Positions 43,834-53,160 of a stretch of DNA of 64,000 nucleotides are shown here, one piece after another. This stretch comes from Streptomyces sp. JJ66 (lineage in GTDB: Bacteria; Actinomycetota; Actinomycetes; Streptomycetales; Streptomycetaceae): the NCBI RefSeq assembly GCF_019303495.1, contig NZ_JAEVFI010000007.1, positions 1 to 64,000 of the forward strand. Direction: 5' to 3'. Position 1 is the first letter of the stretch. Every line of letters begins with the position of its first letter. The position numbers and the translations under genes were made by a program. The notes beneath the pieces are model-generated. The model was not told where the DNA came from. It was given only the letters and a program-made list of their open reading frames with translations, and did not search any database.

Positions 43834-44094
43834 GTGCCCGAGGAAGTCGCCCGCAAACTCGCCCGTGTGCTGCGCCTGACCGGCCTGCCCGGTGAGGCGG
43901 CCCCGCTGGACCCCGCTCACCCCTCGGGCCTGTGGGGCATCACCGCCGATGATCGCGACATCACCCTCGACGCGCTCGACGCACTGATCAACGCCCTGGA
44001 AGCCGAGCCGGAGCCGGAGCCACCACAGGGACCGGGGTGGCACGACGGCCGACCGGTGCGCGGGTTCATCTTCCCCGAACCCGGCCACGACTGA
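43834..44094 (+). CDS. Mini-operon gene 6, unrecognised 86-residue protein
   Basis: GTG 43834 has GGAAGG at about 8 nt and lies 12 bp after gene 5. The protein opens with a helix (VPEEVARKLARVLRLTGLPG), continues with GLWGITADDRDITLDALDAL, a second helix, an acidic EPEPEP spacer and ends PVRGFIFPEPGHD. It looks like a small helical adaptor. No family is recognised. A strong terminator follows, closing the operon. Confidence 0.65.
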   Translation: MPEEVARKLARVLRLTGLPGEAAPLDPAHPSGLWGITADDRDITLDALDALINALEAEPEPEPPQGPGWHDGRPVRGFIFPEPGHD

Positions 44095-44108
44095 CGCGCC
44101 GCACGCCA

Positions 44109-44147
44109 CAGCGCCCTCGGTACAGGAGTTCCGAACCGAGGGCGCTG
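44109..44147 (+). terminator. Terminator of the mini-operon
   Basis: CAGCGCCCTCGGT (44109-44121) and ACCGAGGGCGCTG (44135-44147) form a perfect 13-bp stem around a 13-nt loop. It lies 14 nt after the last gene and about 100 bp before the end of the convergent LCP copy 5 gene. Confidence 0.8.
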
Positions 44148-44247
44148 CGCGTTGCCCTGACTGGCGGTCACTCAGGGGTGTGGCGTACGGGGTCACCCGG
44201 GTGTAGGCCCAGGTCGCCCGGACGGAGCCGGGTCGCGCCGGGGTGCG

Positions 44248-45687
44248 TCAGGGGCAGACGATCTCGTCGCCGGTGCGGGGGGTGTGGTCGCCCGAATCGG
44301 TGGGGGCGGCGGGGCGGACGGGGGTGACGCCGGTGAAGTCGGTGCCGAGGGTGACGCGCATGACCGGGCCCTGGGTGGCGGCGGGCACCAGTTCCGCGCC
44401 GGGGAGCGCGGCGGCCAGGACCCGCGCGGAGCGGTCCCAGCGCGGGTCGTAGGCGATTGTCGTCCGCTCAACGTCGCGCTCGGCGGCGTTGCCGGGGACG
44501 CCGGTGGTGGCGAAGCCGGTGGCGCGGAGCTCCTGGTCCGCCGTGTGGCCGAGCCCGGCGGTGGGGGTGCCGTTGTCCACCTGGACACGGATGTTGCGCG
44601 GGGGCACCGGTACCGGCAGCGCGCGTCGCTTCGGCGGGGCGTCCGGCTCCCGGTCGGTGAGCGGGCGGTCCGCGCGCAGGGCGCCGAACAGGGTGCCGGC
44701 CGCCGCGTCGTCCCACCGCACGGTCGCGCCGATGCCGGGCACCTGGTGGTCAGAGGTCTTGATCGGCACGGTGGTGAACTCCGTGGCCGCCGGTCCCAGG
44801 CCGCGCAGCGCCTGCCCGAGCGCGAGCAGCTGCTCGGGGCCGAAGGCGTGGTCGGCGCGCACGGAGGACAGCGCGGCGGAGGTCACGTCGCGGAACTTCG
44901 CCGGGTTCAGCAGCACCCCGCTGCGTGTGGCCCGGTCCACGACGGAGGCGACGAAGCGCTGCTGCCGCCGCATGCGGCCGAGGTCCGCGGAACCGTCCAC
45001 GGACCGGGCGCGCACGTAGGCCAGCGCCTCGCCACCGTCCAGCACGCTGGTTCCGGCCGGGATGTCCAGGCCCGAGTGGCGGTCCTTCAGTGGCTTCACC
45101 GTGCACACCGGGACGCCGCCGAGCGCGTCCACGGTGTGCACGAAGCTGGTGAAGTCGATCTCCAGGTAGTGGTGGATGTGGACGCCGGTCAGGCGCTCGA
45201 CGGTCTCCACCGTCAGCCCGGGGCCGCCGTGCGTGTAGGCGGCGTTGAGCTTGATCCGCTCCGTGCCGTGCCGCGTGCCGCTGGCGGCGTCCGCGTGCGG
45301 CGGGATGGTGGTGTAGGTGTCGCGCGGCAGGCTGACGACGGAGGCGCGGTCGCGGTGCTCGGAGAGGTGGACGAGCAGCATCGTGTCCGTACAGCGGCAG
45401 GGCGCGCCGCCCAGCCGGTGCGCCTTCTTCTCCTGGTCGGTGAGCTGGTCGCGGTGATCGACGCCGACGACGAGGAAGTTCGTGCCCCGCCCCGCCACCG
45501 GACGCTCGCCCAGCTCGGCGAAGGCGTCAACCCGGCGGATGTCCTGGGTGAAGCTCCGCACCACCGCGTGCCCGAAGCCGCTCACCGTCAGCACCCCGGC
45601 GGCGGTCAGCACGCTGATCCGCAGGCCCCACCGCGAGCCACGGCGGGCCGGGTGACGCAGGCGGGCGTGACGCGGGGCAGCGGGCAC
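44248..45687 (-). CDS. LCP family cell-wall glycopolymer ligase, copy 5, with LytR_C domain
   Basis: A 479-residue protein from GTG 45687 ([20 protein letters not shown]). A short basic head leads to one helix (LRISVLTAAGVLTVSGFGHA). The LCP domain has NFLVVGVDHRDQLTDQEKK, CTDTMLLVHL, SLPRDTYTTIPPHADA and ALAYVRARSVDGSADLGRM. A LytR_C domain ends it (NIRVQVDNGTPTAGLGHTAD onward). The Asp-His in place of the usual Asp-Ser after the first motif (GVDHRD) is a small variation. It is divergent from the GT2 gene, which may make part of the polymer it ligates. Confidence 0.92.
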   Translation of the reverse strand: MPAAPRHARLRHPARRGSRWGLRISVLTAAGVLTVSGFGHAVVRSFTQDIRRVDAFAELGERPVAGRGTNFLVVGVDHRDQLTDQEKKAHRLGGAPCRCTDTMLLVHLSEHRDRASVVSLPRDTYTTIPPHADAASGTRHGTERIKLNAAYTHGGPGLTVETVERLTGVHIHHYLEIDFTSFVHTVDALGGVPVCTVKPLKDRHSGLDIPAGTSVLDGGEALAYVRARSVDGSADLGRMRRQQRFVASVVDRATRSGVLLNPAKFRDVTSAALSSVRADHAFGPEQLLALGQALRGLGPAATEFTTVPIKTSDHQVPGIGATVRWDDAAAGTLFGALRADRPLTDREPDAPPKRRALPVPVPPRNIRVQVDNGTPTAGLGHTADQELRATGFATTGVPGNAAERDVERTTIAYDPRWDRSARVLAAALPGAELVPAATQGPVMRVTLGTDFTGVTPVRPAAPTDSGDHTPRTGDEIVCP

Positions 45688-45801
45688 GTAAGCGGCACCT
45701 TCGGGGCGCGGGGACAGGGGTAATCGGCACCCTAGAGCGGCGCGGACGCGGGTCCCGGTTGCCGTGCGGGAGGCGTCCCCCGTACGCGGTAACGTGACCG
45801 G

Positions 45802-46863
45802 GTGACCTCCGCAGCACCCCGCCCGGCCGACGCCGCGCCCGCCGTCTCCGTGATCATGCCCGTCCTGAACGAGGAGCGGCACCTGCGCTCCGCCGTGCGC
45901 CACATCCTGGCGCAGGAGTACCGGGGTGAGCTGGAGGTCGTCATCGCGCTCGGCCCGTCCACGGACCGCACCGACGAGATCGCCGCCGAGCTGAGCGCGC
46001 AGGACGCGCGGGTGCGCACCGTGCCCAACCCCACCGGGCGCACGCCCGCCGGGCTGAACGCCGCGATCCGCGCCTCCCGCCACCCGGTCGTGGTCCGGGT
46101 GGACGGGCACGGCATGCTCTCCCCGGATTACATCGCCACGGCGGTCCGGCTGCTGGAGGAACAGGACGCGGCGAACGTCGGCGGCATCATGCACGCGGAG
46201 GGTGAGACCCCCTGGGAGCAGGCGGTGGCCGCCGCGATGACGTCGCGCATCGGCGTCGGCAACGCGGCGTTCCACACCGGCGGCGCGGCGGGCGAGGCCG
46301 AGACGGTCTACCTCGGCGTGTTCCGCCGCGAGGTGCTGCGGGAGCAGGGTGGCTACAACGAGGAGTTCATCCGCGCCCAGGACTGGGAGCTGAACTACCG
46401 CATCCGCGCGGCGGGCGGACGCATCTGGTTCTCCCCCGAGCTGCTGGTGTCCTACCGGCCCCGGCCCACCGTGCGGGCGCTGGCCAGACAGTACCTGCAC
46501 TACGGCCGCTGGCGGCACGTCGTCGCCCGCTACCACGCGGGCTCCATCAACCTGCGCTACCTCGCCCCGCCCACCGCGCTGCTGGCCATCGCCGCCGGCG
46601 TCGTCGCCGGTGTGGTGCTCACCCCGTGGGCGTTCGCCGTTCCCGGCGGCTACCTCGCCGCGATCACCGCGGGCTCCGTCCCGGCCGGACGCGGTCTGCC
46701 GCTGCGCGCCCGCGTCCAGATCCCCCTCGCCCTGGCCACCATGCACCTGTCCTGGGGCTGGGGCTACCTGACCAGCCCCCGCTCCCTGGCCCGCAAGGTC
46801 ATCGCCTCCCGCCCCGAACCCGCTGGCGCGGCACGGGCGTCGCAGGGTGCCAGCAAGGCATAA
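45802..46863 (+). CDS. Family 2 glycosyltransferase with membrane segments
   Basis: A 353-residue enzyme. The GT2 domain spans about 14-235: VSVIMPVLNEERHLRSAVRH, a nucleotide-binding Asp region, VVVRVDGHGMLSPDYIATAV with the DxD-like site, and RAQDWELNYRIRAAGG near the acceptor site. Hydrophobic segments follow at about 258-280, 283-297 and 310-327. The sequence resembles succinoglycan-type (ExoA-like) transferases used for exopolysaccharide or lipid-linked sugar assembly. GTG 45802 sits 6 nt after TAACGT, so it is likely leaderless. Neighbouring LCP copy 5 suggests a shared polymer. Confidence 0.88.
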   Translation: MTSAAPRPADAAPAVSVIMPVLNEERHLRSAVRHILAQEYRGELEVVIALGPSTDRTDEIAAELSAQDARVRTVPNPTGRTPAGLNAAIRASRHPVVVRVDGHGMLSPDYIATAVRLLEEQDAANVGGIMHAEGETPWEQAVAAAMTSRIGVGNAAFHTGGAAGEAETVYLGVFRREVLREQGGYNEEFIRAQDWELNYRIRAAGGRIWFSPELLVSYRPRPTVRALARQYLHYGRWRHVVARYHAGSINLRYLAPPTALLAIAAGVVAGVVLTPWAFAVPGGYLAAITAGSVPAGRGLPLRARVQIPLALATMHLSWGWGYLTSPRSLARKVIASRPEPAGAARASQGASKA

Positions 46864-46896
46864 GCTCACCCGCCCCGCGTGCGCTCCCGGCCCGGC

Positions 46897-47433
46897 TCAC
46901 CGGCATCCCGCGTTCCGCACGGCCCCGGGCACGTAGGAACGCGCGAACTCGGCCAACTCCTCCTGCTTGCTTTCACCTTCCGGCACGTCGCTGCCGAGCC
47001 AACCGTCAACTATCAGCATGCCTGTGCGGCCCTTCTCGGGGCAGGAGTAGACGGCGATGAAACCGTCTGCACTCACAGCTCCAGCCTCCCCGAGCTCTAG
47101 CGGACCGCCACTGCTCTCCGCTTCCTGCCATCTTTCAGTCAATGGCCTCGGCTCCACGGCCTTTCCTTCCCAAAACCTTCGCACGCTGAACTCGATGACA
47201 CCGTCCACTGCGAAGGAGCACACGTCATACCTGATCTCCGAACCCACTTCACGCAAGGAGACCTCCAGTTCCTCGCCTGGAGGCAATACCGCCGCTATGG
47301 CACCGCGATCCATCTTTGTACCACACGCCTCAGGCGGAATCTCGTATTCCCCAGACCCGCAACCCGTCAGCGTGACCAGCAGACCCACAACAGAACCTCG
47401 ACGCAGCGCGGAGTCGAATGAACGTCTCATCAC
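46897..47433 (-). CDS. Lipoprotein of the ESX-like cassette
   Basis: A 178-residue lipoprotein: MMRRSFDSALRRGSVVGLLV, then the lipobox LTGC with Cys25 as the acylated residue. The mature part holds four further Cys that could pair, and a beta-rich middle (IRYDVCSFAVDGVIEFSVR). It ends in RSYVPGAVRNAGCR. Base composition is lower in GC than the genes on either side. Its ATG overlaps the stop of the 695-residue protein gene by 4 bases, so it is part of one operon. It may act as a surface partner or immunity-type factor for the large protein; that is inference. Confidence 0.75.
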   Translation of the reverse strand: MMRRSFDSALRRGSVVGLLVTLTGCGSGEYEIPPEACGTKMDRGAIAAVLPPGEELEVSLREVGSEIRYDVCSFAVDGVIEFSVRRFWEGKAVEPRPLTERWQEAESSGGPLELGEAGAVSADGFIAVYSCPEKGRTGMLIVDGWLGSDVPEGESKQEELAEFARSYVPGAVRNAGCR

Positions 47434-49517
47434 GACGCCAAAGCTTTGGCGGTATCGTTACCCGAAAATGCGGCCTCATGGGCCTGCTGTGCGATTTCGA
47501 ATTGACCTTCATCGACTCCTGGATTCCGAGCAGTCCAGATTTCGGCCATCCTGTTCAATTGAGACTCCCGGGTAAAGAACGCCTTCTGCCCCTCCTCCGT
47601 TGCCTCCGCTTTGACGGCCTCCTGCTGATCCAGCTGCCAGGAATATGTCGCAAGATCAACGCCACGTTGAGCAACATCGCCGAGAATTGGTATTTCATTA
47701 ACAACAGCACCGAAGACATGATAGCCCCACTTCGCATGCCACGAAGGATCCCTTTTATCCGTTTCGATAGCCATTTGCTTTGCTTGTTCGAGGAAGCCGA
47801 TAGTTTTACCCCCGCGCAGCAGTGTTTCCTTGGGGTGGTCTACCTCGTTGGCTTCGATATCGCGCATGATCTCTGCGTTCATGCCCAGATTGAGGATGGC
47901 ATGGCCGTCCTGGTCGCGGGACACTTGTTTGAAAACTTCCAGCAGCTGGCTGCGGTCGAGCGGGGACGATGTCTTACCCAAGGCGCTGGCGGACTCGTGC
48001 ACCTCGTCCCCGTGGTTGGCAAGGAGATGTGCCATACCCTCGCGCATCTCCGGAGGAAAGTCATCCCCCTGCTGGGACAGATGGTCGAGCGAGTCGCGCA
48101 GAATCTCTCGGTGCGCATCGGTGTGGGGTACATACGTGGCGTCGGGATCGTAAGCGTTGATGCCCGAGCCTGCGGCGTACAGTGCCGCGGCGGCGGCCTC
48201 TCGGCTGGCCATCGGGGTGCCGGGAAGGCTGTCCTGAAAGTACTCGCGTTCGGCCAGGATGTAGGCGGAGTTGTCATGGGGGTGGTCGGCGGAGAAGAAC
48301 TCGGTGGCAGCCTCGGGGTTACGGCCGAGGGCCATGAGGAATCCGGTCATCGGGTCGCGGCCGAAGTCCGGGTCACGCTCCTCGTCGGCAGGGCTCGCAT
48401 CCTCACCGTGCCCTTCTGGCTCGGCAAAGTTCAAGTTGACATCGTGGGCTAGGGGGCCGTTCCAGTAATTCCCTGGTATCCCCATCTCCTTCTCGGTGGC
48501 GAAGAGCGCGTTACCGTAATTTTGCAGGAACTCGGTGTCGAACTCGCCGTGGCGCATCAGGTTGCTCATGACCTGGAATCCGTACACGCTGGTATGCCCC
48601 TCCGGGTCCAAGACCGTGGGGCCGAGTTCGATGACGTCCTCTTCCCAGCGCCGTATCTCCGGGGTGTCGGTCTGGGTCGCGATACCGAGCACGTGACTGA
48701 GATTTTCCTGCATCGCGGCGAGCTGGGCTCGACGGTCCTCATCGATGCCGCCGTTCAGCCGGTTGTCGGCCATGGCCACGTAGAGTTCCATCAGGTCTTC
48801 GGCGCTTTGCTGCGTGGCGAAGTGCTCGGCGAACGTGGGGTTGTCCCGGTTGTCGTCCAGATACTTGTTGAAGCGCTCCAGCTCCTCGTCGGTCATCTCA
48901 TGACCCTTGGCAAACAGTTCCGCCGCCACTTCGGCATCCTCGACGGACTGCTCCTCGTGCCACTCGTCAAGGGACTCGTAGCGGGTGCCGCTGAAGTCAT
49001 ACGGGTGGCCGGCGATAACGTCCTTCAGAGCGCGGGCGACCCTGGCGTCCGTCTCCGCTGCGCGGCCGACGATCTCGGCGATCTGGTCCCGCACATCCTC
49101 CAGCGTCGCCTGGGTTGGGCCGGGGTCAGTGTTGTCCGCGCTGCGGCGGTCAGGGTGAACCGAGCGGGCCACCACTCCGTTCGGGTAGACCGTCACCCCG
49201 TCAGGAAGGTTGTCCATCAGCTTCTGGAGGTCGTTCTTGGCGGTGGTGAGATCGCTGTGGCCGTCCCGGAGAATGTTGCGGATGCTGACCGCCTGGTTCT
49301 CGGCGTCGTTGAACTCACCGGCTGTCTTGTCCACGAAGGGCCGCGTGACGGCGGCGTTCGCGCCCTCCCAGCGTGCCGCGTCGGACCGGGCCTTCAGCAC
49401 GGTACGGGACTCCTCGGCGAGTTCACCGAACTTGGTGACCACGGTTGACCAGTCGTCAACCGCGTCTGCGAGTCTGCTGAGACGTGCGTGCAGGACGTCC
49501 TCGAACTTGAGTGCCAC
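47430..49517 (-). CDS. Large ESX (type VII)-like helical protein, DUF6571-like
   Basis: A 695-residue, mostly helical, acidic protein with no signal peptide. The first ~110 residues form long helices (MALKFEDVLHARLSRLADAV) with a W-x-G turn at Trp50-Gly52, as in WXG100 proteins. The central 200-560 region includes FGRDPMTGFLMALGRNPEAA and matches, from memory, the DUF6571-type proteins of Streptomyces. The C-terminal part carries a short hydrophobic stretch (VFGAVVNEIPILGDVAQRG). It is probably exported with the small upstream protein by a type VII system encoded elsewhere. GTG 49517 is 13 bp after the small gene's stop. GC is noticeably lower than in the core genes. Confidence 0.75.
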   Translation of the reverse strand: MALKFEDVLHARLSRLADAVDDWSTVVTKFGELAEESRTVLKARSDAARWEGANAAVTRPFVDKTAGEFNDAENQAVSIRNILRDGHSDLTTAKNDLQKLMDNLPDGVTVYPNGVVARSVHPDRRSADNTDPGPTQATLEDVRDQIAEIVGRAAETDARVARALKDVIAGHPYDFSGTRYESLDEWHEEQSVEDAEVAAELFAKGHEMTDEELERFNKYLDDNRDNPTFAEHFATQQSAEDLMELYVAMADNRLNGGIDEDRRAQLAAMQENLSHVLGIATQTDTPEIRRWEEDVIELGPTVLDPEGHTSVYGFQVMSNLMRHGEFDTEFLQNYGNALFATEKEMGIPGNYWNGPLAHDVNLNFAEPEGHGEDASPADEERDPDFGRDPMTGFLMALGRNPEAATEFFSADHPHDNSAYILAEREYFQDSLPGTPMASREAAAAALYAAGSGINAYDPDATYVPHTDAHREILRDSLDHLSQQGDDFPPEMREGMAHLLANHGDEVHESASALGKTSSPLDRSQLLEVFKQVSRDQDGHAILNLGMNAEIMRDIEANEVDHPKETLLRGGKTIGFLEQAKQMAIETDKRDPSWHAKWGYHVFGAVVNEIPILGDVAQRGVDLATYSWQLDQQEAVKAEATEEGQKAFFTRESQLNRMAEIWTARNPGVDEGQFEIAQQAHEAAFSGNDTAKALAS

Positions 49518-49530
49518 CGTTCCCTCAGCC

Positions 49531-49974
49531 CTACTTGTAGAACTCGGATATGCGGGAAACGTTCATGAGCTCGCCGTCCAGGGTCGTCATGGACGTCGTG
49601 ATCTTCTCTTCCTCCTCGCCGTACCGCTTCGAGGAGTAGTCCAGGTGGTTGGAGATGTGCGCACACGCCTCGGCCAGCGTGCTGGACTGGCGTTCCCAGG
49701 TGTCCACCACGTCGCTCAGTGCGCTTCCGCAGGTGAAGTTGTCGCCAGTGAGGTGTGTCGCGGCGTCCCGGCTGGCCTGGGAGGCGTGCTCAGCGTGGGC
49801 GCGCACACCGCCGTGGAGACTGTACGCGGCGCCACCAACGCGGCCGAGATCGTCCTGGTGCACGGTCAGGTCACCGCTGCCACCGCCCGGGTCTAGGGTG
49901 TTGAGCCGCATCCCGGCAGCTTGCCGCTCCTGGACATTGGCCACGATCTGGGCCCACTCCTCGTCAAACGACAC
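49531..49974 (-). CDS. Small WXG100-like helical protein
   Basis: A 147-residue acidic helical protein beginning MSFDEEWAQIVANVQERQAA. A loop rich in Gly (DPGGGSGDL) leads to two long helices split by TGDNFTCGSALSDVV, the size and shape of an ESX-type substrate although the exact W-x-G turn is absent. The late helix holds YGEEE, which fits the YxxxD/E export signal of type VII substrates. It is the first gene of the three-gene cassette; its promoter should lie in 49975-50108, after the dipeptidase gene. Dimerisation with the N-terminus of the large protein is plausible. Confidence 0.7.
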   Translation of the reverse strand: MSFDEEWAQIVANVQERQAAGMRLNTLDPGGGSGDLTVHQDDLGRVGGAAYSLHGGVRAHAEHASQASRDAATHLTGDNFTCGSALSDVVDTWERQSSTLAEACAHISNHLDYSSKRYGEEEEKITTSMTTLDGELMNVSRISEFYK

Positions 49975-50108
49975 GTGTCCCCCTCCCTCACGGCGACGAA
50001 CTGGGCCTCAGCATAAGTGCGGGGACAGATTTTGGGGAGGCGGGCAGGCCGAGATCTGGCTATGGCGGTGATCATGCCAGGCATCCTGCCCGACCGGGTG
50101 GGGTCGCG

Positions 50109-51296
50109 TCAGCCGTCGAGGTCGGTGAGGGTGGCGTTGGACGGGGGTGTGGTGGCGCGGAGGTCGCGGGCGACGGATTCGGCGTCGCGCAGGACGCGCA
50201 GGGGGTTGTGCCAGGTGAGCTTGGCGAGGTCGATCCCGGACCAGCGGCGGGCCAGGAGTTCGGCGACGAGGTGGGGGTATCCGGCGACGCTGTCGAGGTC
50301 GTCGGGGAGGAACGCGGTGCCGTCGAAGTCCCCGCCGATGCCGAGGTGGTCGATACCGGCGACCGCGCGCATGTGGTCGAGGTGGTCGGCGACGGTGGCG
50401 GCGGTGGCGCGCGGACGCGGGTGGGCTTCTTCGAACGCGCGCTGGACGGCCATTCCGGCGGGTGTGGTGTCCAGCGGGTGCAGGCCGTGCGCGCGCATGT
50501 TCTCGTCCGCGCGCCGGGTCCACTCCACGGCGTCGGGGGCGATGAACTTGGGCACGAACGTGACCATGGCGACGCCGCCGTTGGCGGGGAGCGCCGCGAG
50601 CACGTCGTCGGGGATGTTGCGGGGGTGGTCGCACACCGCGCGGGCGGAGGAGTGCGAGAAGATCACCGGGGCGCGGGTGACGCGCAGGGCGTCGCGCATG
50701 GTGGAGGCGGCGACGTGGGAGAGGTCCACGAGCATGCCGCAGCGGTTCATCTCGCGCACCACCTGCTCCCCGAACGCGGTGAGCCCGTCGTGCCGGGGCG
50801 CGTCGGTGGCCGCGTCCGCCCAGTCGAGGGTGTCGTTGTGGGTGAGCGTCATATAGCGCACGCCCAGCTCGTACAGGCCGCGCAGGGTGCCGAGTGAGTT
50901 CGCGATGCTGTGGCCGCCCTCGGCGCCCAGCAGTGAGGCGATGCGGCCACGGCTGCGGGCGGCCGCCACCTCGTCGGCGGTGCGGGCGAGCTGGAGGTCG
51001 TCCGGGTAACGGGCGGCGAGCTGGCGGACGGCGTCGATCTGTTCCAGGGTGGCGCTGACGGCGGCGTCCCCGGTCAGCGACGTCGCCACGTAGACGGACC
51101 AGAACTGGGCGCCGACGCCTCCGGCGCGCAGCCGGGGGAGGTCGGTGTGCAGAAGGCCGGTCTGGTCGGTGGCGATGTCGCGGGCGTCGAGGTCGTAGCG
51201 GACCTGTTGGCGCAGCGCCCACGGCAGGTCGTTGTGGCCGTCGAAGACGGGGTGGGCGGCGAGCAGTGCGCGGGCCTGGGCCAGCAGGTCGCTCAC
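50109..51296 (-). CDS. Membrane dipeptidase family (M19) peptidase
   Basis: A 395-residue zinc dipeptidase. All metal-site motifs are present: [10 protein letters not shown] (19-28), [10 protein letters not shown] with the bridging Glu, [40 protein letters not shown] and GIGGDFDG. There is no signal peptide, so it acts in the cytosol, perhaps on cell-wall or nutrient dipeptides. GTG 51296 overlaps the purE stop by 4 bases (GTGA), so it is translated with the purine genes. The link between dipeptide cleavage and purine synthesis is unclear. Confidence 0.95.
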   Translation of the reverse strand: MSDLLAQARALLAAHPVFDGHNDLPWALRQQVRYDLDARDIATDQTGLLHTDLPRLRAGGVGAQFWSVYVATSLTGDAAVSATLEQIDAVRQLAARYPDDLQLARTADEVAAARSRGRIASLLGAEGGHSIANSLGTLRGLYELGVRYMTLTHNDTLDWADAATDAPRHDGLTAFGEQVVREMNRCGMLVDLSHVAASTMRDALRVTRAPVIFSHSSARAVCDHPRNIPDDVLAALPANGGVAMVTFVPKFIAPDAVEWTRRADENMRAHGLHPLDTTPAGMAVQRAFEEAHPRPRATAATVADHLDHMRAVAGIDHLGIGGDFDGTAFLPDDLDSVAGYPHLVAELLARRWSGIDLAKLTWHNPLRVLRDAESVARDLRATTPPSNATLTDLDG

Positions 51297-51883
51297 GGGC
51301 GGCCGCCGAAGCCGAAACCGGCGTCGCCCGAGACCTTGTTGCGCAGCCTGCGGCCCTTCTCGGTGGCCTGCTGGTTCAGCTCGTCCTGGAAGGCGGCCAT
51401 GCGCTCGCGCAGTGTGCTGTCGTGGGTGGCGAGCATCCGCACCGCGAGCAGGCCGGCGTTGCGGGCGCCGCCGACGGAGACGGTGGCGACGGGCACTCCG
51501 GCGGGCATCTGCACGATGGACAGCAGCGAGTCCATGCCGTCGAGGTGCTTGAGCGGGACGGGGACGCCGATGACGGGCAGCGGGGTGACGGAGGCGAGCA
51601 TGCCGGGCAGGTGGGCGGCGCCGCCCGCCCCGGCGATGACCGCTTTCAGGCCGCGCCCGGCGGCCTGCTCACCGTAGGCGACCATCTCGCGCGGCATGCG
51701 GTGCGCGGAGACGACGTCCACCTCGTAGGGCACCTCGAACTCGTCCAGCGCGTCGGCGGCGGCCTCCATGACGGGCCAGTCGGAGTCGGAGCCCATGACG
51801 ATGCCGACGAGCGGGCCGTCGCCGTCAAGGGAGCCGTCGGGGCGGCCGTCGGAGGGGCTGGGGCGGTCGGCGGGGGCGCTCAT
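51293..51883 (-). CDS. purE: 5-(carboxyamino)imidazole ribonucleotide mutase
   Basis: Moves the carboxylate of N5-CAIR to give CAIR in purine synthesis. The 196-residue protein has a disordered head of about 25 residues, then [29 protein letters not shown] with the catalytic His, [16 protein letters not shown] and [21 protein letters not shown], all diagnostic of class I PurE. The ATG overlaps the purK stop by 4 bases, and its own stop overlaps the dipeptidase start. This is the normal partner arrangement for class I PurE, which needs PurK. Confidence 0.97.
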   Translation of the reverse strand: MSAPADRPSPSDGRPDGSLDGDGPLVGIVMGSDSDWPVMEAAADALDEFEVPYEVDVVSAHRMPREMVAYGEQAAGRGLKAVIAGAGGAAHLPGMLASVTPLPVIGVPVPLKHLDGMDSLLSIVQMPAGVPVATVSVGGARNAGLLAVRMLATHDSTLRERMAAFQDELNQQATEKGRRLRNKVSGDAGFGFGGRP

Positions 51884-53019
51884 TCGGTGATCGTTCCTCG
51901 CAGGTAGTCGGCGGCGTGCCGGGCGCGCTCGCGCACGTCGGCCAGGTCCGCCCCGAAGGTGTTGACGTGGCCGACCTTGCGGCCGGGCTTCACGTCCTTG
52001 CCGTACATGTGGATCTTCAGCCGCGGGTCGCGGGCCATGCAGTGCAGGTACGCGCCGTACATGTCGGGGTAGTCGCCGCCCAGGACGTTGGCCATGACCG
52101 TCCAGGGGGCGCGCGGACGCGGGTCGCCGAGCGGCAGGTCGAGCACGGCGCGCAGGTGGTTGGCGAACTGGGAGGTGACGGCGCCGTCCATCGTCCAGTG
52201 GCCGGAGTTGTGCGGGCGCATGGCCAGCTCGTTGACCAGCGTGCGCCCGTCGCGCGTCTCGAACAGCTCCACCGCGAGGTGTCCGACGACGCCGAGTTCG
52301 GCCGCGATGCGCAGCGCCAGTTCCTGCGCGGACGCCGATGCCTGCGCGGACAGCCCGGGGGCGGGCGCGATCACCGTGTCGCAGACGCCGCCGACCTGGA
52401 TCGACTCCACCACCGGGTAGGCGACGGCCTGCCCGTGCGGGGAGCGCACCACGTTGGCCGCCAGCTCGCGCACGAAGTCCACCTTCTCCTCGGCCAGCAC
52501 CGGCACGCCCGCCTTGAACGGGTCAGCCGCCTCGGCCTCGGAGTGCACCACCCACACGCCCTTGCCGTCGTAGCCGCCGCGCACGGTTTTGAGCACCACC
52601 GGGAAGCCTCCGCCAGCCCGGGCGAAGGCGGCGACGTCGGCGGGGTCGGCGACGATGCGGTGCCGGGGGCAGGGGACGCCGAGCGCGTCGAGGCGGGCCC
52701 GCATGACGCCCTTGTCCTGGGCGTGCACCAGGGCGTCGGGCCCGGGGCGGACGGGGATTCCGTCGGCCTGGAGCGCGCGCAGGTGCTCGGTGGGCACGTG
52801 CTCGTGGTCGAAGGTGAGGACATCGCACCCGCGCGCGAAGTCACGCAGGGTGTCCAGGTCGCGGTAGTCGCCGAGGACGACGTCGCCGACGACCTGGGCC
52901 GCGGAGTCTTGCGGGGTGTCGCTGAGGAGCCTGAAGCGGACTCCGAGCGCGATGCCCGCCTCGTGGGTCATACGTGCTAGCTGGCCGCCACCGACCATGC
53001 CGACTACCGGGAACGTCAC
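51880..53019 (-). CDS. purK: 5-(carboxyamino)imidazole ribonucleotide synthase
   Basis: An ATP-grasp enzyme that carboxylates AIR to N5-CAIR with ATP and bicarbonate. The 379-residue product from GTG 53019 starts [20 protein letters not shown], a classic PurK opening. [18 protein letters not shown] is the ATP-grasp loop, [19 protein letters not shown] and [19 protein letters not shown] complete the metal and phosphate sites. The start lies 6 nt after TACCCT (minus strand 53031-53026), so the operon transcript is probably leaderless. It is divergent from the GtrA-family gene. Confidence 0.97.
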   Translation of the reverse strand: MTFPVVGMVGGGQLARMTHEAGIALGVRFRLLSDTPQDSAAQVVGDVVLGDYRDLDTLRDFARGCDVLTFDHEHVPTEHLRALQADGIPVRPGPDALVHAQDKGVMRARLDALGVPCPRHRIVADPADVAAFARAGGGFPVVLKTVRGGYDGKGVWVVHSEAEAADPFKAGVPVLAEEKVDFVRELAANVVRSPHGQAVAYPVVESIQVGGVCDTVIAPAPGLSAQASASAQELALRIAAELGVVGHLAVELFETRDGRTLVNELAMRPHNSGHWTMDGAVTSQFANHLRAVLDLPLGDPRPRAPWTVMANVLGGDYPDMYGAYLHCMARDPRLKIHMYGKDVKPGRKVGHVNTFGADLADVRERARHAADYLRGTITE

Positions 53020-53160
53020 GCTCCCAGGGTACGGGGAGCCGCGGGGGGCGTCGCGCGCGGCTAGCATGAGGAGGCGGGGGCGGACCGGGGTCGCGCGGGT
53101 AGCGTGGAGCGGGGGGCGGGCCAGACCGACGGGCAGAGAAACGGGGCGCTGAAGATCACG

